From the NCBI GenBank assembly GCA_027625915.1, contig JANTQA010000012.1, positions 12,176,501 to 12,240,500 on the forward strand: 64,000 bases of DNA, given 5' to 3'. The DNA comes from Anaeramoeba flamelloides (taxonomy: Eukaryota; Metamonada; Anaeramoebidae). The notes beneath the pieces were generated by a model. The model saw only the letters and a program-made list of their open reading frames with translations. It did not search any database and had not been told where the DNA came from. Below, one piece after another: positions 1 through 11,000 of the stretch (within the stretch, counting starts at the first letter, position 1; each line of letters opens with the position of its first letter). The position numbers and the translations under genes were made by a program.

Positions 1-475
1 TCATTAATTCATCTGTTACTTCTTTCCAATTTTTCATTTTCATTTTCCATATTAACAAAACACTTTTGAAAAAATAAAAAAGAGAAAAAATGATTTATTT
101 ACAAACTTTTCATTGTGAGAGGAAAAACTTCAAAACCATGCAAAAGCAATTCAAAATTCAAATGTAAGATGGACCATTTATTTGGAAATTTAGTTTATAT
201 TATAACTCAAACATGGAAAAAAATAAAATGATAAAAAATATTCCAAAAACAGATAAAAAATCAGATTTCCAATTTAATTTAGTGATATCTTTAGATTGAA
301 ATATTTTGTGCTTTTTTTAAATAGAAAAATATGTTTCTTTTTAGACTATTAAAAAAATACTTGAAAAGTATCTCTCTACTAAGTCAAATAAAAAATTCAA
401 TATTATACAATTAAAAATGAAAAAAATATTACTGAAAAATTTCATTTTTTTTTTCAATTCGTTTTAATATCTATT
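1..475. other. AT-rich non-coding stretch
   Basis: No credible exon, RNA gene or repeat boundary was seen. The sequence is A/T homopolymer-rich with frequent stops in all frames. Confidence 0.5.
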
Positions 476-1049
476 AAGGTTTACAATCCCTGAAATTTGA
501 AAAAAGATTATCTTGTTTAGGGTGTAGTGAGTTGTCGATTTGGTTCTTAGCTGATCGATCTTGTGCTTGGTATGGATTTTAATAGTGGTTCAAAATGACA
601 ATTTTTGACAATTTATTTTTTTTATTTCCGAAATCCGAATTGAAGAGTGTAAGATTAATTGGCCGGAACTTAAGTTATAAAAAATGTGGTTTGTAGGTTG
701 GTGATTGAAATTTTAAATTATGTTTGGTTTTATTGGGAGCTTTTAAAAAATTTTCTTTTTTTCATTTGGTTAATTGACAAAAAAGTAAATGAAAATTCTT
801 TTCTACAACACAAAATTCAAAATTTATTCTTGAACACCTACCAACCTATTAATCTTACACTCTTCAATTCTGATTTCGGAAATAAAAAAAATAAATTGTC
901 AAAAATTGTCATTTTGAACACTATTAAAATCCATACCAAGCACAAGATCGATCAGCTAAGAATCAAATCGACAACCCACTACACCCTACACAAGACAATC
1001 TTTTTTCAAATTTCAGGGATTGTAATCCTTCAAGTTGTAAACCTTTTTC
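476..1049. repeat. Family F2 inverted-repeat element (~190-bp arms)
   Basis: The left arm (about 476-660) reads as the reverse complement of the right arm (about 849-1049). Both carry the blocks TTGTCGATTTGGTTCTTAG, GATCTTGTGCTTGGTATGG and GAAGAGTGTAAGATTAAT, or their complements. The spacer (about 660-848) includes TAGGTTGGTG near the left arm and its complement near the right arm. The 126-codon open frame across it is a by-product of the palindrome and resembles no protein. The shape is that of a non-autonomous DNA element or fold-back element. Half of a related element follows at about 1991-2163, and a larger relative lies at 19.0-19.8 kb. Confidence 0.75.
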
Positions 1050-1224
1050 AAAATTGTTATGTATAATATTGTTTAATATATGAGTATATTTCAAAAATAC
1101 AAAATTTGGAGATTTTTTTTTGAAAAAATTTTCCATATCTTGATGTATTCAATTTTTTTGCACGCGTTATTTTGACTACAGTAGTTTCTACTTATAATTC
1201 AAATACACGTAGCTACAATTCTTT

Positions 1225-1445
1225 TAATTTCAAAATAAAAGGATCAAAATTTTCATGTAGCTTTCCTTAAAAATACACATTCCAATCAATTAAAACAACA
1301 AAAAAACCAATTCTAAAAAGGTAAACCAATTATTTAAGCTTCATTGTGGAGACAGTTAGAATTGAAAAATGGAAATTTTAGATAATTTATTAAACCTTAT
1401 TTTTGGAAAGCTGAATGAAAATTTTATTCCATTTATTTTGGAACA
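1225..1445. repeat. Family F3 MITE-like element
   Basis: It is bounded by CAAAATTTTCATGTAGCTTTCC on the left (abbreviated: TTTCATGTAGCTTTCC) and by GGAAAGCTGAATGAAAATTT on the right, which are inverted copies. The same ends recur at about 2.77-2.97, 12.9-13.1 and 38.2-38.5 kb. No coding capacity. Confidence 0.6.
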
Positions 1446-1810
1446 AATAGTACACAAAATAAGCCGTGGTTGTTCCTTTTTCTTTTGAATATAATGGAAC
1501 TTTTTTGTTGTTAGGATTTTCTGTTTTGAGGTAAAACTCAAAATGAGAAAGGAATTTGGTGGAATAGAAAATAGATGATTTATTGAAAGGTATATCGGAT
1601 CAAAATTTCAGCACTACTAAATAGAAGTGTGTGAATTTGAAAGAGTTATTTTTGAATTTAATTAAGATTTGAACAAATGTATTCCGTTTTTTGGATATTT
1701 AAGCTTCACAAAGCATTAGTATGAAAAATTATTGTAACTTGCTTTTCATTCAGATTAAAAGATGTGATTAATTTCCTTAAAAATTATCTCTTTTGAAATT
1801 ATATCAATAA

Positions 1811-1962
1811 GCACGAGTAGCTCAGCCCGTAGAGCAATTTGCAATTTCTAAGTTCGATCCTTAGAAGGTTTATTATCATCACAAACCTTCGCCCTGGTGG
1901 GCAGTGACTCTTAAACACGGTCATTATGCAAAGAGGTCAGTGGTTCAATTCCATTCTTGTGC
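1811..1962 (+). ncRNA. tRNA-like structured RNA locus with large insert in the anticodon position
   Basis: The ends form a 7-bp acceptor-like stem (GCACGAG with CTTGTGC). Next to the 5' strand is a D-arm-like GCTC-AGCCCGTA-GAGC with a box A-like TAGCTCAGCCCG. Before the 3' strand is a T-arm-like AGTGG-TTCAATT-CCATT with a B box GGTTCAATTCC. Where the anticodon stem should be, TTTGC pairs with GCAAA. The loop it closes is about 85 nt and contains four more hairpins: CTAAG-TTCGATC-CTTAG (a second perfect T-arm-like hairpin), AAGGTTT/AAACCTT, GCCC-TGGT-GGGC and TGAC/GTCA around CTCTTAA. A T7 run follows at once, as at a Pol III terminator. The D-loop lacks the usual GG, so a functional tRNA is doubtful. 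It could be a tRNA with a structured intron, a nested tRNA or a tRNA-derived SINE. The pairing is seen; the function is inferred. Confidence 0.4.
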
Positions 1963-1969
1963 TTTTTTT
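1963..1969 (+). terminator. Oligo(T) Pol III-type terminator
   Basis: Seven T residues start immediately after the closing acceptor-like strand at 1962, the position expected for RNA polymerase III termination. In a genome this T-rich, such a run alone would mean little; the exact abutment is what supports it. Confidence 0.3.
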
Positions 1970-1990
1970 ATTTTTTATTATATTTTTGTT

Positions 1991-2163
1991 AAGGTTGATA
2001 ATCCCTGAAATTTAAAAAAAGATTATATCTTGTTTAGGTAGTGAGTTGTCGATTTGGTTCTTAGCTGATAGATCTTGTGATTGGTAAGGGTTTTCATAGT
2101 GGTTCAAAAATTAAAATTTTTGACATTTTTTTTTTTTATTTCCAAAATCCGAATTCAAGAATA
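1991..2163 (+). repeat. Single arm of family F2
   Basis: The segment tracks the left arm of the 476-1049 element: GATAATCCCTGAAATTT, GTGAGTTGTCGATTTGG, TTAGCTGATAGATCTTGTG and a terminal TCCAAAATCCGAATTCAAG. The TAGGTTGGTAG spacer motif of F2 reappears at about 2354, after a palindrome, so this looks like an F2 copy interrupted by another element. Confidence 0.6.
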
Positions 2164-2171
2164 TATGTAAA

Positions 2172-2349
2172 CAGATGTTTCAACTCAGGTGTGAATCGAC
2201 AAGTTCTCATTCGGCTTTTGGAAACGGTTGAAAACCATTTCAAATAATTTCAAATTATTTCGTTTTATTTCAAATTATTTGAGATGGTTTTAAAACGGTT
2301 TCCAAAAGCTGAATGAGAAGTTGCCGATTCACACCTAAGTTAAAATGGC
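2172..2349. repeat. Palindromic element nested in an F2 copy
   Basis: Near-perfect inverted arms (about 2176-2240 and 2281-2347) share GGTGTGAATCG, TTCTCATTC and GCTTTTGGAAACGG in inverse orientation. The short central part repeats AAATAATTTCAAATTATTT. It lies inside sequence matching the spacer side of F2, so it is probably a later insertion. Confidence 0.65.
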
Positions 2350-2764
2350 TGTAATAGGTTGGTAGTCATTTAAAAATGGGCTTTTGGTGTTTAAATATTA
2401 TGATGGTTTTATTTAACTTTTTTACGACTTTTCAAAAAGATTACTACAAACATTATGAACTTAATATAAAGTCATAGTGAGGCACTTTTATTTCAAAACA
2501 TAAATGGATTATTTGAAATAACCCTTAATTGATTGGGAAACAAATCTCTCGAATCTTATTTTTCTTTTCAAGTTCATGGTTGTGAAACAAGAACATACCA
2601 ATTATCACTTTAAAAACAAGATTTTTTTTTTCATCTTAAAAAAATAAAAAGTATTGAAAAAAAGAACCACACTAACCAACTTATAATTTGCTATTTATAT
2701 TTTGAAGAAAATACAATTTTTGGATAATTTTTTAATTATCAGAAAACACCACATTGGCTTTTAA

Positions 2765-2975
2765 TTGTAAAATAAAAAGATCAAAAGTTTCATTCAGCTT
2801 TTCAAAAATACAAAAACCAAGATTTAAAATAAATCATCAAAGTCCCCAATTCCCTAAAAGGAAAATTAATAATTGAAGCTAATGTTAAGAATTAAAAAAA
2901 AGAAATTTTCCAAGATTTTAAAACTCATTTTTTCTTTGAAAACTGAATCAAAATTTTGTTCCATATCTTTTGAAA
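2765..2975. repeat. Family F3 MITE-like element
   Basis: The left end carries AAAATAAAAAGATCAAAAG and TTTCATTCAGCTTTTC. The right end carries GAAAACTGAATCAAAATTTT followed by GTTCC and GAAACAAATAGTA, as in the 1225-1445 copy. No coding capacity. Confidence 0.55.
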
Positions 2976-4663
2976 CAAATAGTAATTGGAAATTAGTAAA
3001 TTTCAGCTTTTTTTATGATTATTAAAAATTTGAAAGGTTAGCTGTGATATAATCCTTTTTTACTGGAAAGCTGAATGACAATTATGTTACATCTATTTTA
3101 CAACAAAAAAAAATTGTTTATTGTTTGAAGAAGAATAATATTAATCAATTTAATTTTCTTTAAGAAACTAGTAAAGAAAATAATCTTTGTAAAAATTTAA
3201 TAGTTATTTAAAAAAAAATAAAAATTATCTGCATTTTGAAAATAAAAAATGAATTAAAAATTTGATACCTAAAAAGTAAACTTGCTTTTAGATTTTATTC
3301 TCCATAATGAATTTATTTTCCATAAACTTTGATCAATTCTCACTTTTTTAAAAAGTTCAATATCAAACCAATTTTCTAAAATTATTTGATACATATTCGT
3401 TTATATTGAAAGGAAAAAAATCTTATTATTTATGAAGAAAGTTTATAAAATACACATAAAAAACAATAACCTTCCAAAATAATTTCATAATAAAACAATT
3501 TAATTTTAAAAATATTACAATAATTAATGTAGACTTTAAAAAATATGATCTCTGAAGTAGAAAGGAATAAAATTATATAAACCCTGTTCCAAAAATTTTG
3601 ACATCACAGAAACACCAAAAATAGGCAAAAAAAAAAACTCCAATTTATTGTATTTTTCCAAACCTAATATAAAACCACATTTAAGTTACTGAGTATTAAT
3701 GTTTTAATAAGTAATCATTTTAACCCAAAAAAAAAGAAAAAAAATTTAAAACTCAAAAATAAAAATCCGTTGTGTCCAAAATAATGAAACGAGCTGAACA
3801 AAAAAGGTATTGGTAAATTTGTTGAAATTTCACCAACAATTGTTAATAGATCAAATGATCAGATACCATCAACTAATTGTATGTGATTTTAAAATTTAAC
3901 AAACTCAACACTAACCTTCTATCAACCATCGAAAAAAAATTTTCCAGATCTAACGAAACAGATTATGTAACTGCAAAAAAGGAAATAAAAACAAAACAAA
4001 AAAGACAAAAAATGAAATTTTTTGTAAAATCAAAATTCTTTTGAATTTGAATTTAAAGTGCAGTAATGATGTTCTTTCAACTGTTTAAACTGTGTCCAAA
4101 TTTTTGAAATCTAGAATATAAAGAAAGTGTACAAAAACAGACTTTAAAGCCAAAAATCAGTAAATTTTATAAATACCCCAGTATAAAAAATATACTTTAT
4201 TCATCCACAAATACAATATATATTCGAAAAATTGAAAATGTAGAATTTGTTTATTCAAAGATTATCTAATATATCGATATTTTATTATTTTTTGAACATA
4301 AATTATTTGAGAAAAGCTAACCAAATGATAGATGTAAGAATATGGTTCCAAAATACTTTTTTGAAAACATGTAAATTCAACTTATAATATAACTAAATAC
4401 TTTTTAATTTGTTTTTTTTTAAAAAAAATCAATAATCTAAAAGCAAATTATTCAATATTATAGTGTTTTGGTAATAACATAAAGGTTATAAATGTCTAGA
4501 TTTATTATTATTTCTCATAATTTTCAATTATTTTTATACGACTAAAACTAATTCAAAATTATAATTCTAATAAAAAAATAAAAATCAAGAGGTATCATTG
4601 AATATCTTATTTAAATATATCTTTTCGGTGTTTATTCACTTTAAATTTGAAAAAAATGACATA
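2976..4663. other. AT-rich non-coding stretch
   Basis: An F3-like half-end (GGAAAGCTGAATGACAATT near 3065) is the only recognisable item. No exon with supported splice sites and no RNA gene was seen. Confidence 0.4.
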
Positions 4664-4808
4664 TAGTTAGTTTCAAATTTATGGCGCAAACTTTAAACAA
4701 AATTTAAAGCACAAAAAAATCTCAAATTAAGTCACAAAATTTAAAATTATTTTTTTAAAAAATATTTAACTAGTATCTGAATTTTGTGTCTTAAAGTGGA
4801 ACTGATTG
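4664..4808. mobile_element. Family F1 mariner-type MITE, internally shortened copy
   Basis: The ends are diverged forms of CAGTCAGTTCC...GGAACTGACTG (here TAGTTAGTTTC...GGAACTGATTG). Inside are family motifs such as CAAATTAAGTCACAAA and TTTTGTGTCTTAAAGTGG. At about 145 bp it is shorter than the 191-199 bp of other copies, with most of the loss in the left half. TA follows the right end. Confidence 0.6.
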
Positions 4809-5336
4809 TATTTCCGAATCTTCTAAAGTTCAAGAAATTTGATAAATTCTTTAAAATAAAATAACTAGTTTCATTTTTCTGGATAATCAATGATCCCTTA
4901 TTTGATTTATTTTTCTAGTATTTTTAAATTAAGATTCAATTTGAAATATTTATCTTGCTATGTTAACTAACAGAAATTACGAAAAGTGGTATTCATATAA
5001 ATAAAAATTTTTAGGTTCTTTTTTTACATTTTTTGAGACCAAAAATTCAAAGAAAAGGTATTTATTCTTTATACTCAAAAATAATTCTAAATAAATCATG
5101 TCTTAAAAAATTATAATACATTTCTGTAAAGTTGATACGGCGTTTTTTCAACGTATTTTGGCAAATTTTGTGTAAAAACATGTTCCCCGATATTTTAAGG
5201 GTAATAATAAGTTTTACTAATCTCTTCAATAAATTACCTATTTGTAAAATTCAACTGTTAAATAAATCAATTGTTTTTATTATTATAATAATTATTATTA
5301 TTATTATTATTATTATTAAGAGGTGATTCAATAAAA

Positions 5337-6185
5337 TTACCTCCTAATGCATTTAGGTTTTTTTCTTTTGAGAAATAAAAAGAAAATATATTTCATTTTC
5401 GGTTTATTTCACAATTTAACAAAAAAAAAATAAATTGAGTTTTCCTGATTTTTCTGTTTATTTGAATAAATGATTGATTTATTAGATAAAAGAGAGAAAC
5501 ATTAAAAAAATCACGGATAGATTTTTTTTTTTGATTTCTGAAATAAAAAGAAAATTTATTAAATTTTCATTTCATTTCAGAAATTAAAAAAAAAATACCA
5601 GCTAGCTTTTCCAGGATTTAAAAGAATTAAGCAAAATCAAAGATTTTACTCAATTCTTTTGAATTCTGGAAAACCTAGGCACTTGGTGGTACTCTACGGA
5701 ACTATAAAGTACCTGTCACAATAATATATTAGATTCATCAGAATCAAAAGAATGTGTAAAATCGAAGATTTTACTCTATTTTTAAATTCTGGAAAAGTGC
5801 CATTAAGTTTTTTTTAATTCTAAAAAATAAAAGAAGGGAGAAATATCAAAGATTTTACACTATTCTTTTGAATTCTGAAAAAAAACCTGTTATCTTTTTT
5901 TGTGTTTTCTATTTAGTTGGAAAATTAATAGATTATAAATAAAACCGAAAACCTTAAGAAAATTGCTGTTAGGATTTTTTTATTCTTGAAATGTAAAGAG
6001 AATATAATTAATTTTATTTCCATTTAAAAAATTAAAAAAAAAAACCTATGTTAGGTTTTCCAGTTTTTAAAAGAATCGAGTTAAATCTTTGATATTACAC
6101 TATTCTTTTGAATTCTGTAAAACCTAGTTACTCTACAGTACTTGACTGTACAGTACAGTATTTTACAACACTTCCCGAAACAATA
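5337..6185. repeat. Cluster of hairpin repeats (family F9)
   Basis: At least four related units occur at about 5607-5676, 5741-5797, 5840-5880 and 6055-6124. A full unit starts TTTTCCAGGATTTAAAAG, passes through ATCAAAGATTTTACTC and ends ATTCTTTTGAATTCTGGAAA. Its two ends are inverted complements, so each unit can fold into a stem of about 20 bp. Stretches of AAATAAAAAGAAAAT lie between them. Single copies occur at 29.4 and 63.3 kb. No reading frame is present. Confidence 0.65.
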
Positions 6186-6351
6186 AACTTTTATTGGCAG
6201 TTTTTTATGATCTAAACTCAATGTAACCAATATTAAAACTCATATGATCTATTTTCTTTAAAAAATGAAAAGAAAAATTATAATTTTTAGACAAATACCA
6301 TAAAAAGTAAAATAAAAAGAAATAAAAAAGTTAAAAAAAATTAAAACCTTA

Positions 6352-6548
6352 CAGTCAGTTCCACTTTTAAGGCACAAACTTTCATCGAAATTTAAGGCAC
6401 AATAAAAATCTCAAATTAAGGCACAAAATTCAGGTTTGTGTAAAATAAATTGTAAAAAAAAAAATTTCCAAATTTAGTGCCTTAATTTGAGCTTTTTTTG
6501 TACCTTAAATTTCGATGAAAGTTTGTGCCTTAAAAGTGGAACTGACTG
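6352..6548. mobile_element. Family F1 mariner-type MITE
   Basis: A 197-bp palindromic element with ends CAGTCAGTTCCACTTTTAAG and its inverse, flanked by TA on both sides. Inner inverted motifs are AAATTTAAGGCACAA and CAAATTAAGGCACAAAATT. It has no coding capacity. The CAGT-type ends and TA target fit a Tc1/mariner-mobilised miniature element. Confidence 0.85.
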
Positions 6549-6607
6549 TAATTGAAATGTTTTTTTACACCCCAAGTGTTGATTAGGTGGGTGGTTATTT
6601 TATTTTA

Positions 6608-6803
6608 CACTCAGTTCCGCTTTTAAGACACAAACTGTGAACGAGATTTAAGGTTCAAAAAAAATCTCAAATTATTGCACAAAATTCAAATTCAAGTACA
6701 ATAATTGGTGTAAAAGAAAATTTCAAAAAATGCGCTTTACGTTGAGATATCACTGTACCTTAAATTACCTTAAAATTGTGTGTCTTAAAAGTGAAACTGA
6801 CTA
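6608..6803. mobile_element. Family F1 mariner-type MITE, diverged
   Basis: The ends are CACTCAGTTCCGCTTTTAAG and CTTAAAAGTGAAACTGACTA, with TA on each side. It is more diverged than the 6352 copy and lies only 60 bp from it. Confidence 0.7.
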
Positions 6804-7017
6804 TATATCAAAAATTTTATTGATGACCACTATAATTGTGATAAATAAAGAAGTCTAAAAATATCTGAACTACTGTATATCAAGTGAAATATTTTACTTT
6901 CTTAAGTTTCAATTTAGAACTTTTTAAATATGTGTACCTTATCCATAAACACTGATTTTTTGAGAATAAGAATTGGTTTTCGAACTATTCTATTTATTGG
7001 TTTCTCCCTAATAAAAA

Positions 7018-7175
7018 ATGTTTTTTATAACATGTTATAAACGTGTTGTAAAGGTGTTATAAACTTTTAAAATGTTATAAAAATTTATCATAACAACATT
7101 TATAACATAAATATTTGTTATAAAATGTGTTATAAAATTTGTAACATATTATAAGCCTTTTATAAGAATATTTTT
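7018..7175. repeat. Degenerate TTATAACA/TGTTATAA repeat tract
   Basis: About a dozen spaced copies of GTTATAA or its near-complement TTATAAC occur within 160 bp, in both orientations. This gives a region that can fold back on itself many times. No known family was recognised. Confidence 0.5.
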
Positions 7176-7235
7176 TGAAAAAAATATTGAAAAAATCATC
7201 ATTTAAAAGGAAATTTTGTTATAAAAATGTTTATA

Positions 7236-7460
7236 TAAGCCAAATTTCAAAATTAGGAGCAAATTTTTTTTTTATTATTTTTTTCTTTTTTCATTTACCT
7301 TTCAAAAAATAAAATGATCATAATATATTTTTATTTATTAATCTATTTTGGATATTATCTCTAAAAACTTTAGTTAAATACATTATTATTCAAATTAAAA
7401 AACAAGTAAACTAATTTTTTTCTGATGAAAAATATGCCCCTATTTTTGAAATTTAGCTTA
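7236..7460. repeat. Family F8 inverted-repeat element, short copy
   Basis: The left end TAAGCCAAATTTCAAAATTA is the inverted complement of the right end, which ends GCCCCTATTTTTGAAATTTAGCTTA without its first base run. The same ends bound a larger element at 41957-42894. Confidence 0.55.
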
Positions 7461-8085
7461 GATGTTATCAAAAAAGTTTTTTTATTAGGGCTGTTCTTTT
7501 TTTTTTTTACATTATTTTATTATTTTTCTTGCTTTGCACGTTTCCCAAATCATGCTTTGGTAAAATTCCTATACAAGGCACAGATTCAATAACATTAACC
7601 CATTCCAAGTCCCTGACTGGTCAGATTGTACGAAAAGGTAAATTCAGTTCACCTCTGTTCCATTTAATTAGGATCTGTTGAATTCCATTCTCTTTGGTTG
7701 CTTTCAAATTGATTCAGTTCAGTCCAGTTTGTATAAGATCTAATCAGAAACAAATCTAGTTCTTTTATAAGATCTAACTAAGAACAAGTCAATAAATTCT
7801 GATCATGATTTTTTATCCCTTTTACCTTTTTTCCAAACACTTTAAAAAAAAGCAAAAAGTGGATGAACCGAAACAAATAACTTTGAAAAGCGAAATTTGG
7901 ACAAAGTAAAAAGTATCAAAAATAAAAAAGTGTCTTTTTTAAATTAATTTCCAAAAAAAAAAAAAAATAGGTATTTATATTATTTTTTTATTTAATAACA
8001 TTTTGATTAAATTATCTTTTTGAAAATGTCAAATAAAAATTAAAATTATAAAAGTAATAAAGTGAAGATAAAAATTAAAATCTGG
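7461..8085. other. Intergenic stretch with a less AT-biased segment
   Basis: Bases 7540-7830 are noticeably richer in G+C and less homopolymeric than the surroundings. They include two copies of TATAAGATCTAA spaced about 34 bp apart. No exon or RNA fold was identified. It lies just downstream of the PAS-coiled-coil gene's 3' end. Confidence 0.35.
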
Positions 8086-11000
8086 TTAGTTTTTTTCGGT
8101 TACATTTTTTGCTAAAAAATTTGATACTTTTTTCATTGTTTTTTTTTGAGCGGTATATTTGCTTTGCATTTCCTGTAGTAATTTCATAGCTTGTTTGTTC
8201 TGTTTTTCAAGCAATTCTCGTTTTTCTTGCTCATCTTTAAGTTCTGTTAATTTATTTTGAAGGTGAAGTTCTGTTATATTTATATTTTGATATTTTTAGA
8301 AAATATAGACCAAAACAACAACAATAATGATAAAAAAAAAAAAATAAATAAAAATAGGGAATAAAAATTAATCTGTTGTTGAAAATAATAACAAATAATT
8401 CAAAATGTTTATAGTACTTACCAAGTTCTCGATATCTTTTTTTTTCGTTTTGTCTTGAATTATTTGATTTTTGGGTTAATTTCGCAAGATATTTATCTCT
8501 TTGTTCCAGTCCTTTATAGAACCTGTCATCATACTTTTGGAATTCGTTTATTACTTTTTTTTCAATAGAGGCATCTTTTGAGATACGGGCAATTGATTTG
8601 ATTTTTTCTTGGAAATTCAAATATTCAGTTTCCATTTCGATATCACCAAAATCAACAATTACAGACACTGCTGAATTTCCATTTAAACTTTCTTCTGGTT
8701 GTTCTGGTTGTTCTTCTTTTTCTTTATTATTTTTTTCTTCTTCTTGTTCTTTTTTTTCTTTTTTTTCTTTTTTGTCCTTTTTTTCTTTTTTGTCCTTTTT
8801 TTCTTTTTTGTCCTTTTGAATACTCTTTTGTGATGATTTCAGTGATGATTTCTGTGTTTTATTGCTAGACTTGGATTTTTTTTTTTTGTTTTGCGAAAAT
8901 GTTGAACTGGTCCTTGATGTATTGTTTATGGAAGAATTTGAATTACTATCAAGATCAGTTGTTGGTACTTCCACATTAAGAAACTTTGGATCAATTGGAT
9001 TTGATAATATATCTTGTGATTCATCTGGATTTTTGACAACCCTCATAATTGCTTGGCAATAAGATTCTTCTCCAACGTGGATCATTGAAAGAAATATATG
9101 CGCAAAAAACAATTCCCCATTTAATTTTTGATGATGCCAAATGAAATCTACTTTTCCAGTTCCAGATCTTTTGAATATTTATTAAATTTAATAAAAAAAA
9201 AAAAAAATATTAATGGAATTATAATTAATCAATTCTATATCTATTATTTTGGACTACTAAAAAGTTTTTATTTTGCGTTATCTAAAAAAAAAATTTTTGA
9301 GATCACAAGTCTTTTATTTTGAAAATGTTTCAAAAAAATTATATGCTGTTTTAGACAATTCATGGCTTGATTTTTTTCAGTAGAATGATTTTTAAAGATT
9401 TTGCTTTCAAATTGGAAAATAAATTTAATTTATCAAAACTTTGACACTTTACCAAGTTTTTTTAAATGTTTGAAATTTCTGATTATTGGAAAATTAGTTT
9501 TAAGTTTTTCAATTGTTTTTTAAAATTTTAAAATAGAATTTTAATATATTTTTTAAAATTTCATAATTTTGAAAATCATGAAGAATATTTTTAAATATCA
9601 AAATGGAATTTAAATAATTTTCAAATCTAATGACCTTCGAATGTTTGTGAAAATATCTAAAAAAATAAATTTAATTTTTAAAAAGTTTAGTATTTTTAAT
9701 AGCAAAATTTACCTGATGAACAATTGACGCACTTTTTCTTTGTCATGTCGACCTCAAGTTTTATAAATAAAAAAAAATTGAATGAACTATAGAATTATAT
9801 CAATATTTTGTTTTTTACTTTCTTTCTTGATCCTTTTTGGTTTGATAAAGAAAATTTCAATTTACTTTTTCAGAATGTAGAGTTTTTCCATCAACTCGAA
9901 AAAATGTTTCTGTGTAAATATTTGAAAATTTGACTCTTTGATCTCAAAGTCAAAGAGTGGTATTATTACACACACACATAAAAATGTAAGCAATGGTAAC
10001 AAATTACATTTATGAATGTTTTGGAGGAAATTGTTTTTTTCAATTCAAAACAATATTTTCACAAATTCAAAAATTAAGAAACAATCCGAAAAAAATAAAA
10101 GAAAAAGGATTTTTGGAAAACAAATCAAACCGAAAAGACAAAGAAACATCGGAAATCCTAAAAAACAAAAATAAAATTTAAAAACTGTTAATTATACAGC
10201 AAATATGGGGTTTTTCCATAGGGTAACAAACTAAGGTATAAATCTCTATCTTATTAAAAAATAAGAATTTTTCTTGAAACTCATGTATTTTGTATTATTC
10301 CATTTAAATGCTAATTCCTAACATAAAAATGATTTTTTGATCGGTTAGTTTTCGAAAACAATTGGCAATGATTATTTTTTTGGTTTGAATTAGCAAAAGA
10401 TTGAAGTTTTGTTAATGGAAATGATGTTAATAGTAAAAAGATCTTAACTCGCAATAATTCAAGAAGACGTTTTCACTGCTGTTAAAATCAAATTGGCCTA
10501 ATTCAAATTTTCTCTCAAAGTTCAATAAGGAAGCTTGAATTAAATTTCTAAAAATATTATTTTTTATTGATTTTTTTAAAAAGATCTTTAGGTTTATTTT
10601 GAATGATTAATAAAAGAAATATTTGAAAACTCTGTTAATTTGAATTTAACAGTCATAATAATATCCATTTTACTACTATGAAATAAATATTTTCATTTAT
10701 TAATTGGAAAATAACGGTATTGTTGAAAATATTTAAAAATAAATTATTTTACTTGATTGATTAGGAGATAAATTTGATGCGTATTTTCACAAATACTATT
10801 TTGATGATGTTCATTTTGTGAAAATCCAATTTATTTAAAAAAAAAGAAACTCGGAATTTGTTTTTTTATTTTCATTTTTTATTCTTTGGACTTTTTATCA
10901 TTGTTCTGTTTTTACCAACAGATTTCTTAGAGGTTAAATAGTTTAAATGAGATGATGTTTTGTTAAATTGTAGAAAAAGTAATTTTTTCAAAAATGCATC

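Noticed and set aside
686-1066. 126-codon open frame
   Set aside because: It lies across the F2 inverted repeat and encodes Asn/Leu/Phe-rich sequence without any domain.
5280-5320. Poly-isoleucine end of a 64-codon frame
   Set aside because: It is a TTA/TAT trinucleotide microsatellite, not a gene.
9708-9748. Possible first exon (MTKKKCVNCSS, then a GTAAAT donor) on the minus strand upstream of the 8.4-9.2 kb exon
   Set aside because: Its phase does not join the next exon without a stop, whereas the 14.4-kb exon joins in phase and completes the PAS domain.
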